From contig JAEXRW010000003.1 of assembly GCA_023454175.1 (NCBI GenBank), forward strand, positions 1 through 64,000: DNA of 64,000 nt, written 5' to 3'. The notes beneath the pieces were generated by a model, which was not told the origin of the DNA, searched no databases, and saw only the letters and a list, made by a program, of their open reading frames with translations. This DNA comes from Bacillota bacterium (GTDB taxonomy: Bacteria; Bacillota; Clostridia; Christensenellales; JAEXRW01). This document shows positions 34,643 through 43,864 of the stretch, in pieces; positions within the stretch are counted from its first letter, which is position 1; every line of letters begins with the position of its first letter. A program made the position numbers and the translations under genes.

Positions 34643-36865
34643 CTATGGCTTCAACGGTGCTTCCTTCAGCCCCAGGTCCTTGTATACCGTTCCGGGGTAG
34701 TAGAAGGCCAGGATCTTGTCATACGTGTTTACACTGGAGTCGCTGGACTTTGCCCGCTGCTCCGCGCCGCGCTGGCTGAGTCCGATGCCGTGCCCGAACC
34801 GCCGGTTGAAAAGGATGTAGCAGCTCTGTCCGTTTGGCAGCGTCCCCCGCTCCACGGCAAAGATGCGCAGGCTGCTTCCCGGTTCGAAAGCCTCCCAATC
34901 CGTGTGGTCCTTGGATTTGATGGTTTTGGGGATCTCGAATGAGAAATTCCAGGTGTAGTCCACCCTGTCAAATCCTCCGGCCTTGCTCGCATCCTCCTGC
35001 ACCGTTTTGATGACGACGGTCGTTTTAACGCCCGTGAAATCCTTGCTGGGGCAGTTCTTGGCCGTATGCCTGCCGCTGTCCAGCGCATTGGCGTTATGCA
35101 CGCAGTGCGGCTTGAGGTCCGTCTGTATCCCTTCCATGGCCACGATCCGTTTGATTTTGATGCTGTCTTTGGCTGTGTAATACTTCCGTCCCTCGGGCAA
35201 TTTCTTGTTGGCGTTGGTCAGCTCGGCCACTGCGGAATCCTTCAAAAAGTTGATCAGGTTGGTGCTCAGGTCGTCCTGTGTATAGCGGATGTTCGCCGTC
35301 GAGCCTGTGGGCGGCGGTGTCGCCGTATCCGTCAGAACGAGGGAGGCCACCACCAGCTGGATATGGCGCACATCCACATAGCCCGTTTTGCCCTTGTAGG
35401 TCATGCTGTACCAGCCGTTGCCCGCTGCCGCCAGTACCGCACGCGCGCCGGAGGGCAGTTTTATCACTTTCTTGCCCTTGGTTTTCGGATCGGCGCGCAG
35501 GTATGTCGTTGTCGTGGCGGTGAATGTGTCGCCCGGCTGGATTTTCGCCGCAGCCGGCGTCCTGTTATCGGGTGTCGGTTTGAGATAGGATTTGGATATG
35601 TACCCTATGTCCCCGTTGTATTTTACCTTGCACCAGTTCCCGTAGGCCAGGATGGTCACCTGTGCGCCCTTGGGCACGTCCGCCACTTTTTTCCCTTTGG
35701 AGGAGGGTTTGTCCACCAGCTTCTTTTTCGCAGCCGATACGGTGGCCTGCAGTGTATACGTCTTCACATACTTTGTGGGGATGAATCCCACCTTGCCTTT
35801 TATTGTTTTGGCCTTCGTCCATGCGCTGTTCATTTCATAGATGAAAAACCGTTCGCCGCGCCCGAGGGTCGTGCTCCTGCCGCGTCCCGTATCCGCCCGG
35901 TAGTACAGCGGGACTCTCGACTTCGCCTCGCCCAGGGCCAGCGGCTGCAGCGAGAGGGACGGCATATCCTCCACCTTGTCCACGTCGGTCCCCATCGGGA
36001 AGGAAACGGACCGTTGCAGGCTCAGCGGATTGGATAGGTCATAGGGGTCATCCCGTATTTTGAAATACGGCAGCGCTTCCGCCCAAACGTTTTCCGTCCT
36101 GTCCGTCTGCCCACCGTTGCTTGCGGCGAAGTAGGCCGTGATGATGGCGTTGTTGTAGGTCAACACTTTTCCGGCGGTGGCGTCCACTGCCGCCTTCACG
36201 TTGGTATACGACGGGTTGTATCCCTTGTACACCTGGTCCCCGGATGTGTCGCCGATATCGTATCTTGGATCGCGTGCGCCCTCGATGCGTTTGTACGCGT
36301 AGCATCGCGCCGCCACCGCCTGGGACTTGAGCGCCTCCAGCGGGAACTTGTCGTTCATTTCATAAGCGACCACGCCATACAGGTATTTCTCCAGGTAGAT
36401 ATGGCTCACCGCATCTATATTGGAGCCGTCCGCCCAGAATTTCATGCTTCCGAGATAGTTGCGGTATTCGGTATTTCCCTTTATTTCCACCGGGAAGGAC
36501 CGGATCATGTTGGCTTTGGATGGGTCGGTATTCTGGCGCTCCGAGATCAGGATGGAGCTGGCGTTTGATGCCACCGTCGTGCCTTTGCTGTTGATGACCT
36601 TCATCGTGCCGCCGCTGTTGCGTACGGTATATTTCCCTGCAGGCAAAGCGGTATCCCCCACGCCGTATGCGCCGTCCAGGGTAAAGGAAAGCTCTGTTTT
36701 GTCTCCCGTGGACAGTTTCACGCGTATGGTGGCGGCGTCAGCATCCACGGCCGCGCCCGGCTGTGCACCGGCGTCCTTCATGTTCGTTGCGGCCAGGAAG
36801 GTAAATGCGGAAAGGCAGAATAGCACGCCCACGAGGATCGCGGCGGTCGGTTTGAATCGTTTCAT
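34643..36865 (-). CDS. SpoIID/LytB-type protein with inserted SH3b domains
   Basis: The 740-residue exported protein has a signal segment (11-27), an N-terminal SpoIID half (YLEKYLYGVVAYEMNDKFP, ALKSQAVAARCYAY, SNGGQT) around 150-290, three SH3b-like modules at about 320-510, and the second SpoIID half near 590-710, with GHGIGLSQRGAEQRA starting at 691. SpoIID is a lytic transglycosylase or amidase enhancer used in peptidoglycan remodelling. Here the domain appears split by the SH3b block. It lies next to the M14 gene but not coupled. Confidence 0.88.
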   Translation of the reverse strand: MKRFKPTAAILVGVLFCLSAFTFLAATNMKDAGAQPGAAVDADAATIRVKLSTGDKTELSFTLDGAYGVGDTALPAGKYTVRNSGGTMKVINSKGTTVASNASSILISERQNTDPSKANMIRSFPVEIKGNTEYRNYLGSMKFWADGSNIDAVSHIYLEKYLYGVVAYEMNDKFPLEALKSQAVAARCYAYKRIEGARDPRYDIGDTSGDQVYKGYNPSYTNVKAAVDATAGKVLTYNNAIITAYFAASNGGQTDRTENVWAEALPYFKIRDDPYDLSNPLSLQRSVSFPMGTDVDKVEDMPSLSLQPLALGEAKSRVPLYYRADTGRGRSTTLGRGERFFIYEMNSAWTKAKTIKGKVGFIPTKYVKTYTLQATVSAAKKKLVDKPSSKGKKVADVPKGAQVTILAYGNWCKVKYNGDIGYISKSYLKPTPDNRTPAAAKIQPGDTFTATTTTYLRADPKTKGKKVIKLPSGARAVLAAAGNGWYSMTYKGKTGYVDVRHIQLVVASLVLTDTATPPPTGSTANIRYTQDDLSTNLINFLKDSAVAELTNANKKLPEGRKYYTAKDSIKIKRIVAMEGIQTDLKPHCVHNANALDSGRHTAKNCPSKDFTGVKTTVVIKTVQEDASKAGGFDRVDYTWNFSFEIPKTIKSKDHTDWEAFEPGSSLRIFAVERGTLPNGQSCYILFNRRFGHGIGLSQRGAEQRAKSSDSSVNTYDKILAFYYPGTVYKDLGLKEAPLKP

Positions 36866-37179
36866 GGCTTTCTCCTTTTCTCCAAATCTCAGAATTTGAA
36901 CGGGATGATAGGCCAGGAATGTTATCGCAATTGAACAGTAACATTAAAGCAATATATTTGTCAATCTAATCGGGCCGATTTGACCGTTCATAATGTAAAA
37001 ATAATGTTAATGCCTCAGAAGCGGGATGAAAATAAAAGCATCAAGAACCGTACTTTTATGATTTTATCATAGAACTCCTTCGCTGAACATGGCCGACTGC
37101 TTTCCGTTCATTTGGAATAACGGGACGCATGCACGCATATATTGGCGGATGTATGCAGATTTTCAGGGGGTTCGTTGTC
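36866..37179. other. Divergent intergenic region
   Basis: This AT-rich gap of 314 bases holds a TTGACA at 36959-36964 on the minus strand that may drive the SpoIID-like gene, with a poor -10. I see no other clear feature. Confidence 0.4.
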
Positions 37180-37500
37180 ATGGAGGAAGCGCTCTTCAAA
37201 AGAAAAATCAGGACGGTCTATGAGCTTGCGTGCAGGGCCGGCCATGAGGCCGCAGCCATGAAAAGGAGGTATCGCATCATCAAAACGGTCGAACTCAATT
37301 CCCTTTCTTTCAGGGAATTTTCGGTCAACCTTCTCACCCCGCGGGATTTTATCATGGACTCCGCCCCTGTTCTCACCGCCGAGGCCGATGGCACCTGGCC
37401 CTGTCTTCTGGTGAAGGAACGCGGCGTACGCTCGGGCGTCCTCGTACATTCGGAAGGAAAGGAATATGCCAGGTATGCCGCCCTTTTCCGAGGTGTATGA
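37180..37500 (+). CDS. Hypothetical small protein, DUF6329-like
   Basis: The 106-residue protein starts at an ATG at 37180 with AGGGGG upstream. It has an early basic region (ALFKRKIRTV, AMKRRYRI) and a C-terminal part (GTWPCLLVKERGVRSGVLVHSEG, ARYAA) that recalls a family I know as DUF6329. No signal peptide or catalytic motif. Function is unknown. Confidence 0.6.
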   Translation: MEEALFKRKIRTVYELACRAGHEAAAMKRRYRIIKTVELNSLSFREFSVNLLTPRDFIMDSAPVLTAEADGTWPCLLVKERGVRSGVLVHSEGKEYARYAALFRGV

Positions 37501-37569
37501 AGCTGAAAAGAAAGGCATCATTGACGGTCCTGTAAAATGCAGCTGATAGGGTCCTGATCATCGAAAACT

Positions 37570-37604
37570 GCCGGGGTCATCGAAATACCGCCCCGGCGTT
37601 TGTT
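37570..37604 (+). terminator. Terminator-like hairpin
   Basis: GCCGGGG and CCCCGGC pair across a 14-base loop and are followed by GTTTGTTT, 70 bases after the small hypothetical gene. Confidence 0.55.
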
Positions 37605-37688
37605 TCGATTTACTTTTTATTCCGGCATAGTATAGTTGAAGCAGAGCTTGTATTTTTACCGACTACATTACAGGGATGGTGATACGCA

Positions 37689-39632
37689 ATGAAAGGCTTA
37701 CGGTCTGTATTCATCAAGGTCTTATTCGCCATCATTTGCCTGCTTCTGCTTGCAGCCTGCGCCAACAGCGGTGTGAGCCCTCTCTCTTCGGTCCCGCCTT
37801 CAGAGGCCTCCGCGCCTGCATCGCCCCCGGATCTGAGCGGTCCGGGCCTGACGGTGGATCAAAAGGTGGAAAAGCTGCTGGCTGCCATGACATTGGATGA
37901 AAAGGTGGGCCAGATGATCCAGCCTTCCAGGGAGGTTGCAGGCCCGGATGAAGTGGCAAAGTACTTCCTCGGCTCCGTTTTGAGCGGCGGGGGTTCCTTC
38001 CCCGGCGGCAATTCCAAAGAGGACTGGATCGGCATGTGCACGGCATACCAGGATGCCGCAAAATCAACGCGTTTGGGAATACCCGTCATCTACGGTATCG
38101 ATGCGGTGCATGGGCATAATACCGTGTATGGCGCCGTCGTTTTCCCGCAGAATATCGGTCTCGGCGCGGCCAATGACCCGCAGCTGATGAAAGAGATCGG
38201 CGCTGTGACAGCCAGTGAAATGCTCACCAGCGGTGTGAATTGGAATTTCGGTCCCTGCATCGCGGTCTGCCGGGATGAAAGATGGGGCCGCTCCTATGAA
38301 AGCTACAGCGAACGCCCCGATATCGTGAGCCGGCTGTGCGTCCCGTATATACAGGCCCTGCAGCAGGACCAGAAGATCACCGCCTGCGCCAAGCATTATG
38401 TGGGGGACGGCGGCACCACATTTGGCACGGGAGACAGGGGGTATCTCATCGACCAGGGGGATACGCAGCTGAGCGAGGCGGACCTGCGCGGGATCCACCT
38501 GCCTGGCTATGAAGCCGCCGTAAAGGCCGGCGTGAAGACTGTCATGGCGTCCTTCAGCAGCTGGAACGGCGTCAATATGCACCAGAATAAATACCTCATC
38601 CAGGAAGTGCTCAAAGACGAGCTGGGCTTCAAAGGCTTCGTTGTCTCAGACTGGGAGGGCCTCCACCATATTGCCGCGAACAGCTTTTCCAAATGCATCG
38701 TCCTGTGCATCAATGCGGGCGTGGATATGCTCATGGAGCCGTCCACCGAGCTTTCCGCCTATTCCAAGGGCGCGGTCTACCACTGGAAAACGGCCATCGG
38801 CCTCATTAAGGATGCCGTGAAAAAAGGGCAGATCTCACAGGCCAGGCTCGATGACGCGGTGGGCAGGATCCTCAGGGTAAAGTTCGAGATGGGCCTTTTC
38901 GAAAATCCGCTGGGCGACCGGTCTCTCGCCGCGAAGGATTTCGGGGAGGAAAAAAACCGCCAGGTGGCCCAAAAGGCCGTGCGTGAGTCGCTGGTCCTTT
39001 TGAAAAATAAAAACGCCGTCCTGCCCCTGAAGAAGAATGCGAAGATTTTCGTCACGGGACCTGCGTGCAACGATGTCGGCGCGCAGTGCGGCGGCTGGAC
39101 CCGGTCCTGGCAGGGCGGGCTGGATGAAAAGGGTGATAAATGGATGAAGGGCACCACCATCCTCGAAGGCCTGCAGGGTATCGCGAAGGCCAATGGCGGA
39201 GTGGTCATAACCGATCCCGCGCAGGCAAAGAAGGCGGATGTCGCCGTGGTGGTCGTGGGTGAAGGCCCCTATGCGGAGGGACCTGGCGATGATGCCACGC
39301 TGGACCTGTATTCCGGTATGGCGCTTCCCGGCAACAGGGAGGCGCTCGCGCAGGCCAAAGACTCCGGTCTCCCGGTGGTGGCCATCCTCGTATCCGGCAG
39401 GCCGCGCATCGTCACGGAAGAAATCAAGGATTGGGATGCGTTCGTAGCCGCCTGGCTTCCCGGCACCGAGGGGGCTGCGGTCGCGGATGTCCTGTATGGC
39501 GATTACGATTTCACCGGAAAACTCTCCTTCACCTGGCCGCAAAGTGTGGACCAGCTGCCATTGAACGTGGATGATATGGGTGGCAAAACGCCCCTATTCC
39601 CCTTCGGTTTCGGGCTGAAAATGAAGCAATGA
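37689..39632 (+). CDS. GH3 beta-glucosidase-type lipoprotein
   Basis: The 647-residue protein has a lipobox (LLAAC, Cys24), a Pro/Ser linker and a two-domain GH3 core: the barrel with GIDAVHGHNTV, KHYVGDGG and nucleophile Asp321 in GFVVSDWEG, and the second domain (LKNKNAVLPLKKNAKIFVTG, WLPGTEGAAVADVLYGDYDFTGKL). It hydrolyses beta-linked glucosides or short glucans outside the membrane. It is monocistronic, ending at a strong terminator. Confidence 0.95.
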   Translation: MKGLRSVFIKVLFAIICLLLLAACANSGVSPLSSVPPSEASAPASPPDLSGPGLTVDQKVEKLLAAMTLDEKVGQMIQPSREVAGPDEVAKYFLGSVLSGGGSFPGGNSKEDWIGMCTAYQDAAKSTRLGIPVIYGIDAVHGHNTVYGAVVFPQNIGLGAANDPQLMKEIGAVTASEMLTSGVNWNFGPCIAVCRDERWGRSYESYSERPDIVSRLCVPYIQALQQDQKITACAKHYVGDGGTTFGTGDRGYLIDQGDTQLSEADLRGIHLPGYEAAVKAGVKTVMASFSSWNGVNMHQNKYLIQEVLKDELGFKGFVVSDWEGLHHIAANSFSKCIVLCINAGVDMLMEPSTELSAYSKGAVYHWKTAIGLIKDAVKKGQISQARLDDAVGRILRVKFEMGLFENPLGDRSLAAKDFGEEKNRQVAQKAVRESLVLLKNKNAVLPLKKNAKIFVTGPACNDVGAQCGGWTRSWQGGLDEKGDKWMKGTTILEGLQGIAKANGGVVITDPAQAKKADVAVVVVGEGPYAEGPGDDATLDLYSGMALPGNREALAQAKDSGLPVVAILVSGRPRIVTEEIKDWDAFVAAWLPGTEGAAVADVLYGDYDFTGKLSFTWPQSVDQLPLNVDDMGGKTPLFPFGFGLKMKQ

Positions 39633-39697
39633 TGGATCATTCACCTGATATCGGTTTTGATGTTGGAGCCCCACTAAGCCACACATGGTTTTGAGTA

Positions 39698-39726
39698 TCC
39701 CCCGGTTGCCGGGGGATTTTCTTTTC
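39698..39726 (+). terminator. Rho-independent terminator of the GH3 gene
   Basis: TCCCCCGG-TTG-CCGGGGGA is followed by TTTTCTTTT. Confidence 0.9.
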
Positions 39727-39924
39727 AGGTATCCGGATATAAAAGAGGTGGTCTGAAAGGCTTGCATTTCTGCCGTAAAAAGGAATATGATGTAGAAAGG
39801 CAATGTTTGTTATTCCTAGTTACTTTTATCATTTATTTCTTTTTACTGTTTCCGCATCTGTTTCCCGATATCATCCGCATGCATGCGATAAAATCGAATT
39901 GAAATGATTGGAGGGGCCCGCAAA

Positions 39925-42012
39925 ATGTCACAAAAGATGAAACTCATTCTCTCGGTTGCTCTTGTTCTGCTGCTTTTGCTCCCGGCCATACCGGCTTCTG
40001 CTGCCGTCTCACTCTGGGAGCCCGTGGGGTCGTCCGGTTTTTCCGCCGGTGGCGTGATGTGGACGTCCCTTGCTTTCAGCGGGAGTACCCCCTATGTAGC
40101 ATTCAGGGATGTGGGCCACGAAAATAAAGCCACCGTCATGAAGTATGATGGTACCAGCTGGGTGAATGTGGGGAGCCCCGGTTTTTCCGACGGAGGTGCA
40201 GATTTCATCAAGCTTGTCTTCAACGGAAGTACCCCCTATGTGGCATTTTCAGATATCAGTAGTGCCGGAAGAGGCGTCGTCATGAAGTATGATGGTAGCG
40301 CCTGGGTGAAAGTGGGCGCCTCTTTTTGTTCTGCAGGTAGAGCAGATTATATCTCGCTTGCGTTCAATGGGAGTGTTCCTTATGTCGCCTATATGGATTT
40401 GGGTCATGATAATAAAGCCACTGTCATGAAGTATGAGGGTTCCAGCTGGGTGTATGTGGGACCCTCCGCCGGTATTTCCGCGGGTGATGTCACATTTACA
40501 TCTCTTGCCTTTGATGGGAGTACCCCGTATGTGGCATTCTCAAATGTGGGTGGCACAAATCCTGTCTCCGTCATGAAGTATGAGGCTTCCAACTGGGTGA
40601 ATGTAGGGACCGCTGGTACCGTCGGTAATGGTAATTATACTGCCCTTGTCATAAGCGGGGGAACCCCGTATGTTGTATTTAGAGCGAATTCCGACGGCAA
40701 AGCCACCGTCATGCGGTTCAATAACAACTCCTCCGCTTGGGAGGTTGTGGGAAGTGCTGGCTTTTCTGCCAATGCGGTAAGCTTACCTTCTCTTGCCTTC
40801 AGCGGGGGGAACCCCTGGGTGGCTTATACGGACGGGACGAGCCATAAAACCACGGTCATGCGGTTTACCGGCACGGCTTGGGAGGTCGTGGGAAGCGCTG
40901 GTTTTTCTACCGGCGATGCATATTACGCATCTCTGGCTTTCAGTGGGGATATCCCCTATGTGTCATATCAGGATGTGGGCAGCAGCGCTAAAGCCACCGT
41001 CATGCGGTTTGTCACCCATTATTACGGATCCATTGCCATCCGTGCCGCCCCCGGCGCTGTATATCAGGTGAGGCAGGGGTCCACGGTCGTCCGGGATGAT
41101 GTGACAGTCCCGGCAGGGGGGGCCATCACCGTCAGCGATCTTCCCCTGGGTACTTATTCGGTGGTGGAAAAAGCCCCGCCCTCGGGGTGCGCAGCCGATC
41201 CCACGCCGCAGCAGGCCGCCCTGTTATCGGACGGGCAGGCGGTAACGCTCACATTTACGTCTTACCCGCCTGTTACCATCAAAACTTCGAAATCCGATGC
41301 CACAGTGTTCGGGGGGACCGACGGGCAGATCGTGGTGACGGCCGTTGGCGGTGCAGGGACCTATGAATACAGCATCGGCGGCACCTGGCAAAGCGGTAAT
41401 ACGTTCAATGGCCTTACCGGTGGGATCTACTCCGTCAAGGCGCGGGACCGGGTGCACCCGTCCAATGCATCCGCCGCCGCAACAGTGGTGATTACGCAGC
41501 CCGGTATCAACGGGACTTTTGTACTCTCCGCTTTCCCGTCCAGGGTATGGAAAAACACGGCCTACCAGATCGCCCTTCCGGCCGGCTATACCAACCCCGT
41601 CTTCACCTCCGGTAACAGCAAAGTCGCCAAAGTGAGCAGTAGCGGGCTGGTGCATTTTATCTCATACGGTAAGGTAAAGCTTACCATGAAAGCCACCTTG
41701 AATGGGAAAACGAAAACGGTATATAAGACGGTTACGGTAAACACTGCCGTTAAAAGCATCACTTTGAGCTATACAAACATATCCCTGGCGAAAGGCAAAT
41801 TCACAGCCAAAATCCTGCCGTCGGATGCGGGCAATAAGAAGCTGGCGTGGAGCAGCAGTAATCCCAAAATTGCAAGCGTATCGCAGAAGGGTGTGATCAC
41901 CCCCAGGTCCCCCGGCAAAGTCACGATCACCGCCATGGCGAAGGATGGAAGCGGTGTGAAGGCCACGTTCGTGCTGAATATAGTGTACAGTGTACAGGTG
42001 CCGTCCACTTGA
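39925..42012 (+). CDS. Secreted seven-repeat propeller-like protein with Ig-like tail
   Basis: The 695-residue protein has a signal peptide (ending ASA near residue 27), then seven repeats of about 48 residues of the form W-x-VG, SLAFxGSTPYVAF, ATVMKYDG (about 28-365), the count of a classical beta-propeller. A SpaA-like stretch, a SprB-like repeat (GTYEYSIGG) and Big_2-like Ig domains (about 540-690) follow. GGAGG lies 10 bases before the ATG at 39925. It is probably an adhesin or glycan-binding surface protein. No sortase or S-layer motif was seen. Confidence 0.8.
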   Translation: MSQKMKLILSVALVLLLLLPAIPASAAVSLWEPVGSSGFSAGGVMWTSLAFSGSTPYVAFRDVGHENKATVMKYDGTSWVNVGSPGFSDGGADFIKLVFNGSTPYVAFSDISSAGRGVVMKYDGSAWVKVGASFCSAGRADYISLAFNGSVPYVAYMDLGHDNKATVMKYEGSSWVYVGPSAGISAGDVTFTSLAFDGSTPYVAFSNVGGTNPVSVMKYEASNWVNVGTAGTVGNGNYTALVISGGTPYVVFRANSDGKATVMRFNNNSSAWEVVGSAGFSANAVSLPSLAFSGGNPWVAYTDGTSHKTTVMRFTGTAWEVVGSAGFSTGDAYYASLAFSGDIPYVSYQDVGSSAKATVMRFVTHYYGSIAIRAAPGAVYQVRQGSTVVRDDVTVPAGGAITVSDLPLGTYSVVEKAPPSGCAADPTPQQAALLSDGQAVTLTFTSYPPVTIKTSKSDATVFGGTDGQIVVTAVGGAGTYEYSIGGTWQSGNTFNGLTGGIYSVKARDRVHPSNASAAATVVITQPGINGTFVLSAFPSRVWKNTAYQIALPAGYTNPVFTSGNSKVAKVSSSGLVHFISYGKVKLTMKATLNGKTKTVYKTVTVNTAVKSITLSYTNISLAKGKFTAKILPSDAGNKKLAWSSSNPKIASVSQKGVITPRSPGKVTITAMAKDGSGVKATFVLNIVYSVQVPST

Positions 42013-42059
42013 GTTGGCATTCGGTTGCAGTTGATCGATCGCATTTCGTTGAAGATAAT

Positions 42060-42094
42060 GAAGAGAAGCTCTGGGAAGGGCTTCTCTTCGTTTT
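42060..42094 (+). terminator. Terminator of the propeller-protein gene
   Basis: GAAGAGAAGC and GCTTCTCTTC form a perfect 10-base stem followed by GTTTT. Confidence 0.85.
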
Positions 42095-42137
42095 GGGGTT
42101 GGGTGCAAAATGTGCGACCTTGCTTTTGGCTTATACG

Positions 42138-42165
42138 ATAAGAACTCCTGGTATGGAGTTCTTAT
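42138..42165. terminator. Hairpin after the convergent tetR gene
   Basis: ATAAGAACTCC and its complement form a perfect 11-base stem with a 6-base loop, 20 bases beyond the tetR stop at 42186. A-T rich flanks make it usable on both strands. Confidence 0.7.
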
Positions 42166-42185
42166 ATATTCGATCTCTCTTCTCG

Positions 42186-42866
42186 TTATGCTTTCATGAT
42201 CGCATTTCGGATGAAGTCCGCCAGTTTCTGTTCCGTCTGCACCATGTCGTCCAGCTTCTCCTGCCCCAGAAATATCTTCATCCGTTCCTTGTAGTAATCC
42301 GCGGAGAAGGAAAATTGGTACATCATCATGATATTGTCGATGCAAAAGGCCGCTACATCCTCGTCCACATCGCTTCCGATGATGCCGTCATTCTTGGCTT
42401 TTTTCAGCATATCCTTGTACAGGTGCACGGTGATGGGTTCGATCTGGGTGGACAGCCTGTCTGCCATCTTGGAAAGCGCCTGCGTCGTGAGGTCCAGGTA
42501 GATCTGGTTTAGTTCGGGCCATTTCAGGGCGTATTCCCGTGAGACCCGCAGCATACCCTCCGCCATTTCAAAGACGTTATGGCTGGTTGCGTTTACCTCT
42601 TTCAGCGCCGTCTCCAGCACGGTGTACGCCTTGTTCACCACCGCCAGGAAAAGGTCTTCCTTCGAGGCGAAATAGCTGTACATCGCGCCGATACTGATCC
42701 CGGCCTTGCTTGCGATCTCGTTGATGTTGGTTGCGTTGTATCCGTTGGCCGCAAATTCCGACATGGCGACTTCCAGGACTTTGAGCCTTCGCTCCTCCGT
42801 GGTCTTGTCAAAAGTGTCCTTGTGGAATTTGACGGTGTTGCTCCGTTTCACTGCTCTTTCCGGCAA
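42186..42866 (-). CDS. TetR-family transcriptional regulator
   Basis: The 226-residue protein has a TetR DNA-binding domain (LKVLEVAMSEFAANGYNATN, KAGISIGAMYSYFASKEDLF) and an all-helical ligand domain. The frame starts with a TTG at 42866, 8 bases from GGGGGAT; a GTG six codons in is possible. It lies downstream of the SCP2/transketolase cluster and is likely to control it, perhaps responding to a lipid or hydrophobic ligand; that link is inferred from position. Confidence 0.88.
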   Translation of the reverse strand: MPERAVKRSNTVKFHKDTFDKTTEERRLKVLEVAMSEFAANGYNATNINEIASKAGISIGAMYSYFASKEDLFLAVVNKAYTVLETALKEVNATSHNVFEMAEGMLRVSREYALKWPELNQIYLDLTTQALSKMADRLSTQIEPITVHLYKDMLKKAKNDGIIGSDVDEDVAAFCIDNIMMMYQFSFSADYYKERMKIFLGQEKLDDMVQTEQKLADFIRNAIMKA

Positions 42867-42903
42867 GCGATATCCCCCATCTATAACCGATTCTGCTATC
42901 CAT

Positions 42904-42930
42904 ATTATAGTTCCCGGCCGTAAGTGTCAA
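42904..42930 (-). promoter_or_regulatory. Possible promoter of tetR
   Basis: Perfect TTGACA (42925-42930) and TATAAT (42904-42909) occur on the minus strand, but their spacing is only 15 bases. Confidence 0.4.
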
Positions 42931-42966
42931 TAAGCGGCTGCGTTCCGCCTTTCAGGCACGGGGGTG

Positions 42967-43006
42967 AAAGCCGGCGGTTTGTGCGGGAGCATTTGCCGCC
43001 GGCTTC
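42967..43006 (-). terminator. Possible terminator of the SCP2/transketolase operon
   Basis: AAGCCGGCGG and its complement pair across an 18-base loop about 70 bases past the last gene. There is no T run. Confidence 0.45.
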
Positions 43007-43075
43007 GCGAATAAAAGGATCGGCCTCTTGTGGTTCGACCGTTTTAGCAGAAGTGTAATGAAGTTGGGATAAGCG

Positions 43076-43861
43076 CTATTTCGTATACGATGCCACCAGG
43101 AACAGCAGGTTTCCCACGTCCACGCCAAATTCCGGCGGCCCCAGCAGCACCACCTTCCCCGTTTCCGCCGCGTCCAGCATGTTCTCCACACCCATCACGA
43201 TGCGCATGGCGCTGTCCACGCTGTCAAACAGCATCGTCAGGAAGGGCTTGGATCTTGTGTACTTGCCCCGCCCCGCCTTCGTCCTGCCCATCTTCACGCG
43301 GAAATACGCGGCAAATTCCGGCTGGTCCTTCACTTCCATCGCGATGATCCTGTCCGGGCTGTACCGCGTCCAGTCGCATACCTTCGGGTGCCCCGCCTTG
43401 TTCAATTGGCTGATGCCCGAAGTCGCGATGTAAAACATCAGCTTTACATACAGCTCCTTGTCCTCCTGCTTTTCGTGCGGCGTCGCCGTGAGCAGGATCT
43501 TGGGCATGTACAGCAGTACCTTCAAAATGGCTAAGAGCAAACCGATATGGCGCAGTCCCTTGATCTTGGGCATTTTCATGGTCTTGCCGGTAAAGAAGGC
43601 GTTGAAATGTGGGATGTTGGGAAATTCAAATTCCAGGTCGGGCTTTTCCGCCAGCCCCAGGCCCACGGTGATGGCGCCCTTGTGGATCATCAGATGGGTG
43701 CCGGCTTTCCCCTCCGGGTCCAGCGCGCTGAACTGGATCTTTCCGGATTTCCCCCTGAATAGCTTGTCGTATTCCGCCTTGCTCTCCACGATGACTTTGA
43801 TGACCGGCAGGACGGCGTTCAGGATGATCCTGTTGGCATATACCTCTTCTATCGTAGCCAT
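43076..43861 (-). CDS. SCP2-like lipid-binding protein A
   Basis: The 261-residue protein reads as two SCP2-like halves. The first has GAITVGLGLAEKPDLEFEFP and FNAFFTGKTMKMPKIKG; the second has FLTMLFDSVDSAMRIVMG and an ending like that of its paralogue at 47027. SCP2 folds bind lipids or other hydrophobic ligands. It has no signal peptide. It is the last gene of the cluster, 3 bases after the transketolase C-terminal subunit, so it is surely co-transcribed. The SCP2 call is by pattern, not by search. Confidence 0.6.
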   Translation of the reverse strand: MATIEEVYANRIILNAVLPVIKVIVESKAEYDKLFRGKSGKIQFSALDPEGKAGTHLMIHKGAITVGLGLAEKPDLEFEFPNIPHFNAFFTGKTMKMPKIKGLRHIGLLLAILKVLLYMPKILLTATPHEKQEDKELYVKLMFYIATSGISQLNKAGHPKVCDWTRYSPDRIIAMEVKDQPEFAAYFRVKMGRTKAGRGKYTRSKPFLTMLFDSVDSAMRIVMGVENMLDAAETGKVVLLGPPEFGVDVGNLLFLVASYTK

Positions 43862-43864
43862 ATC

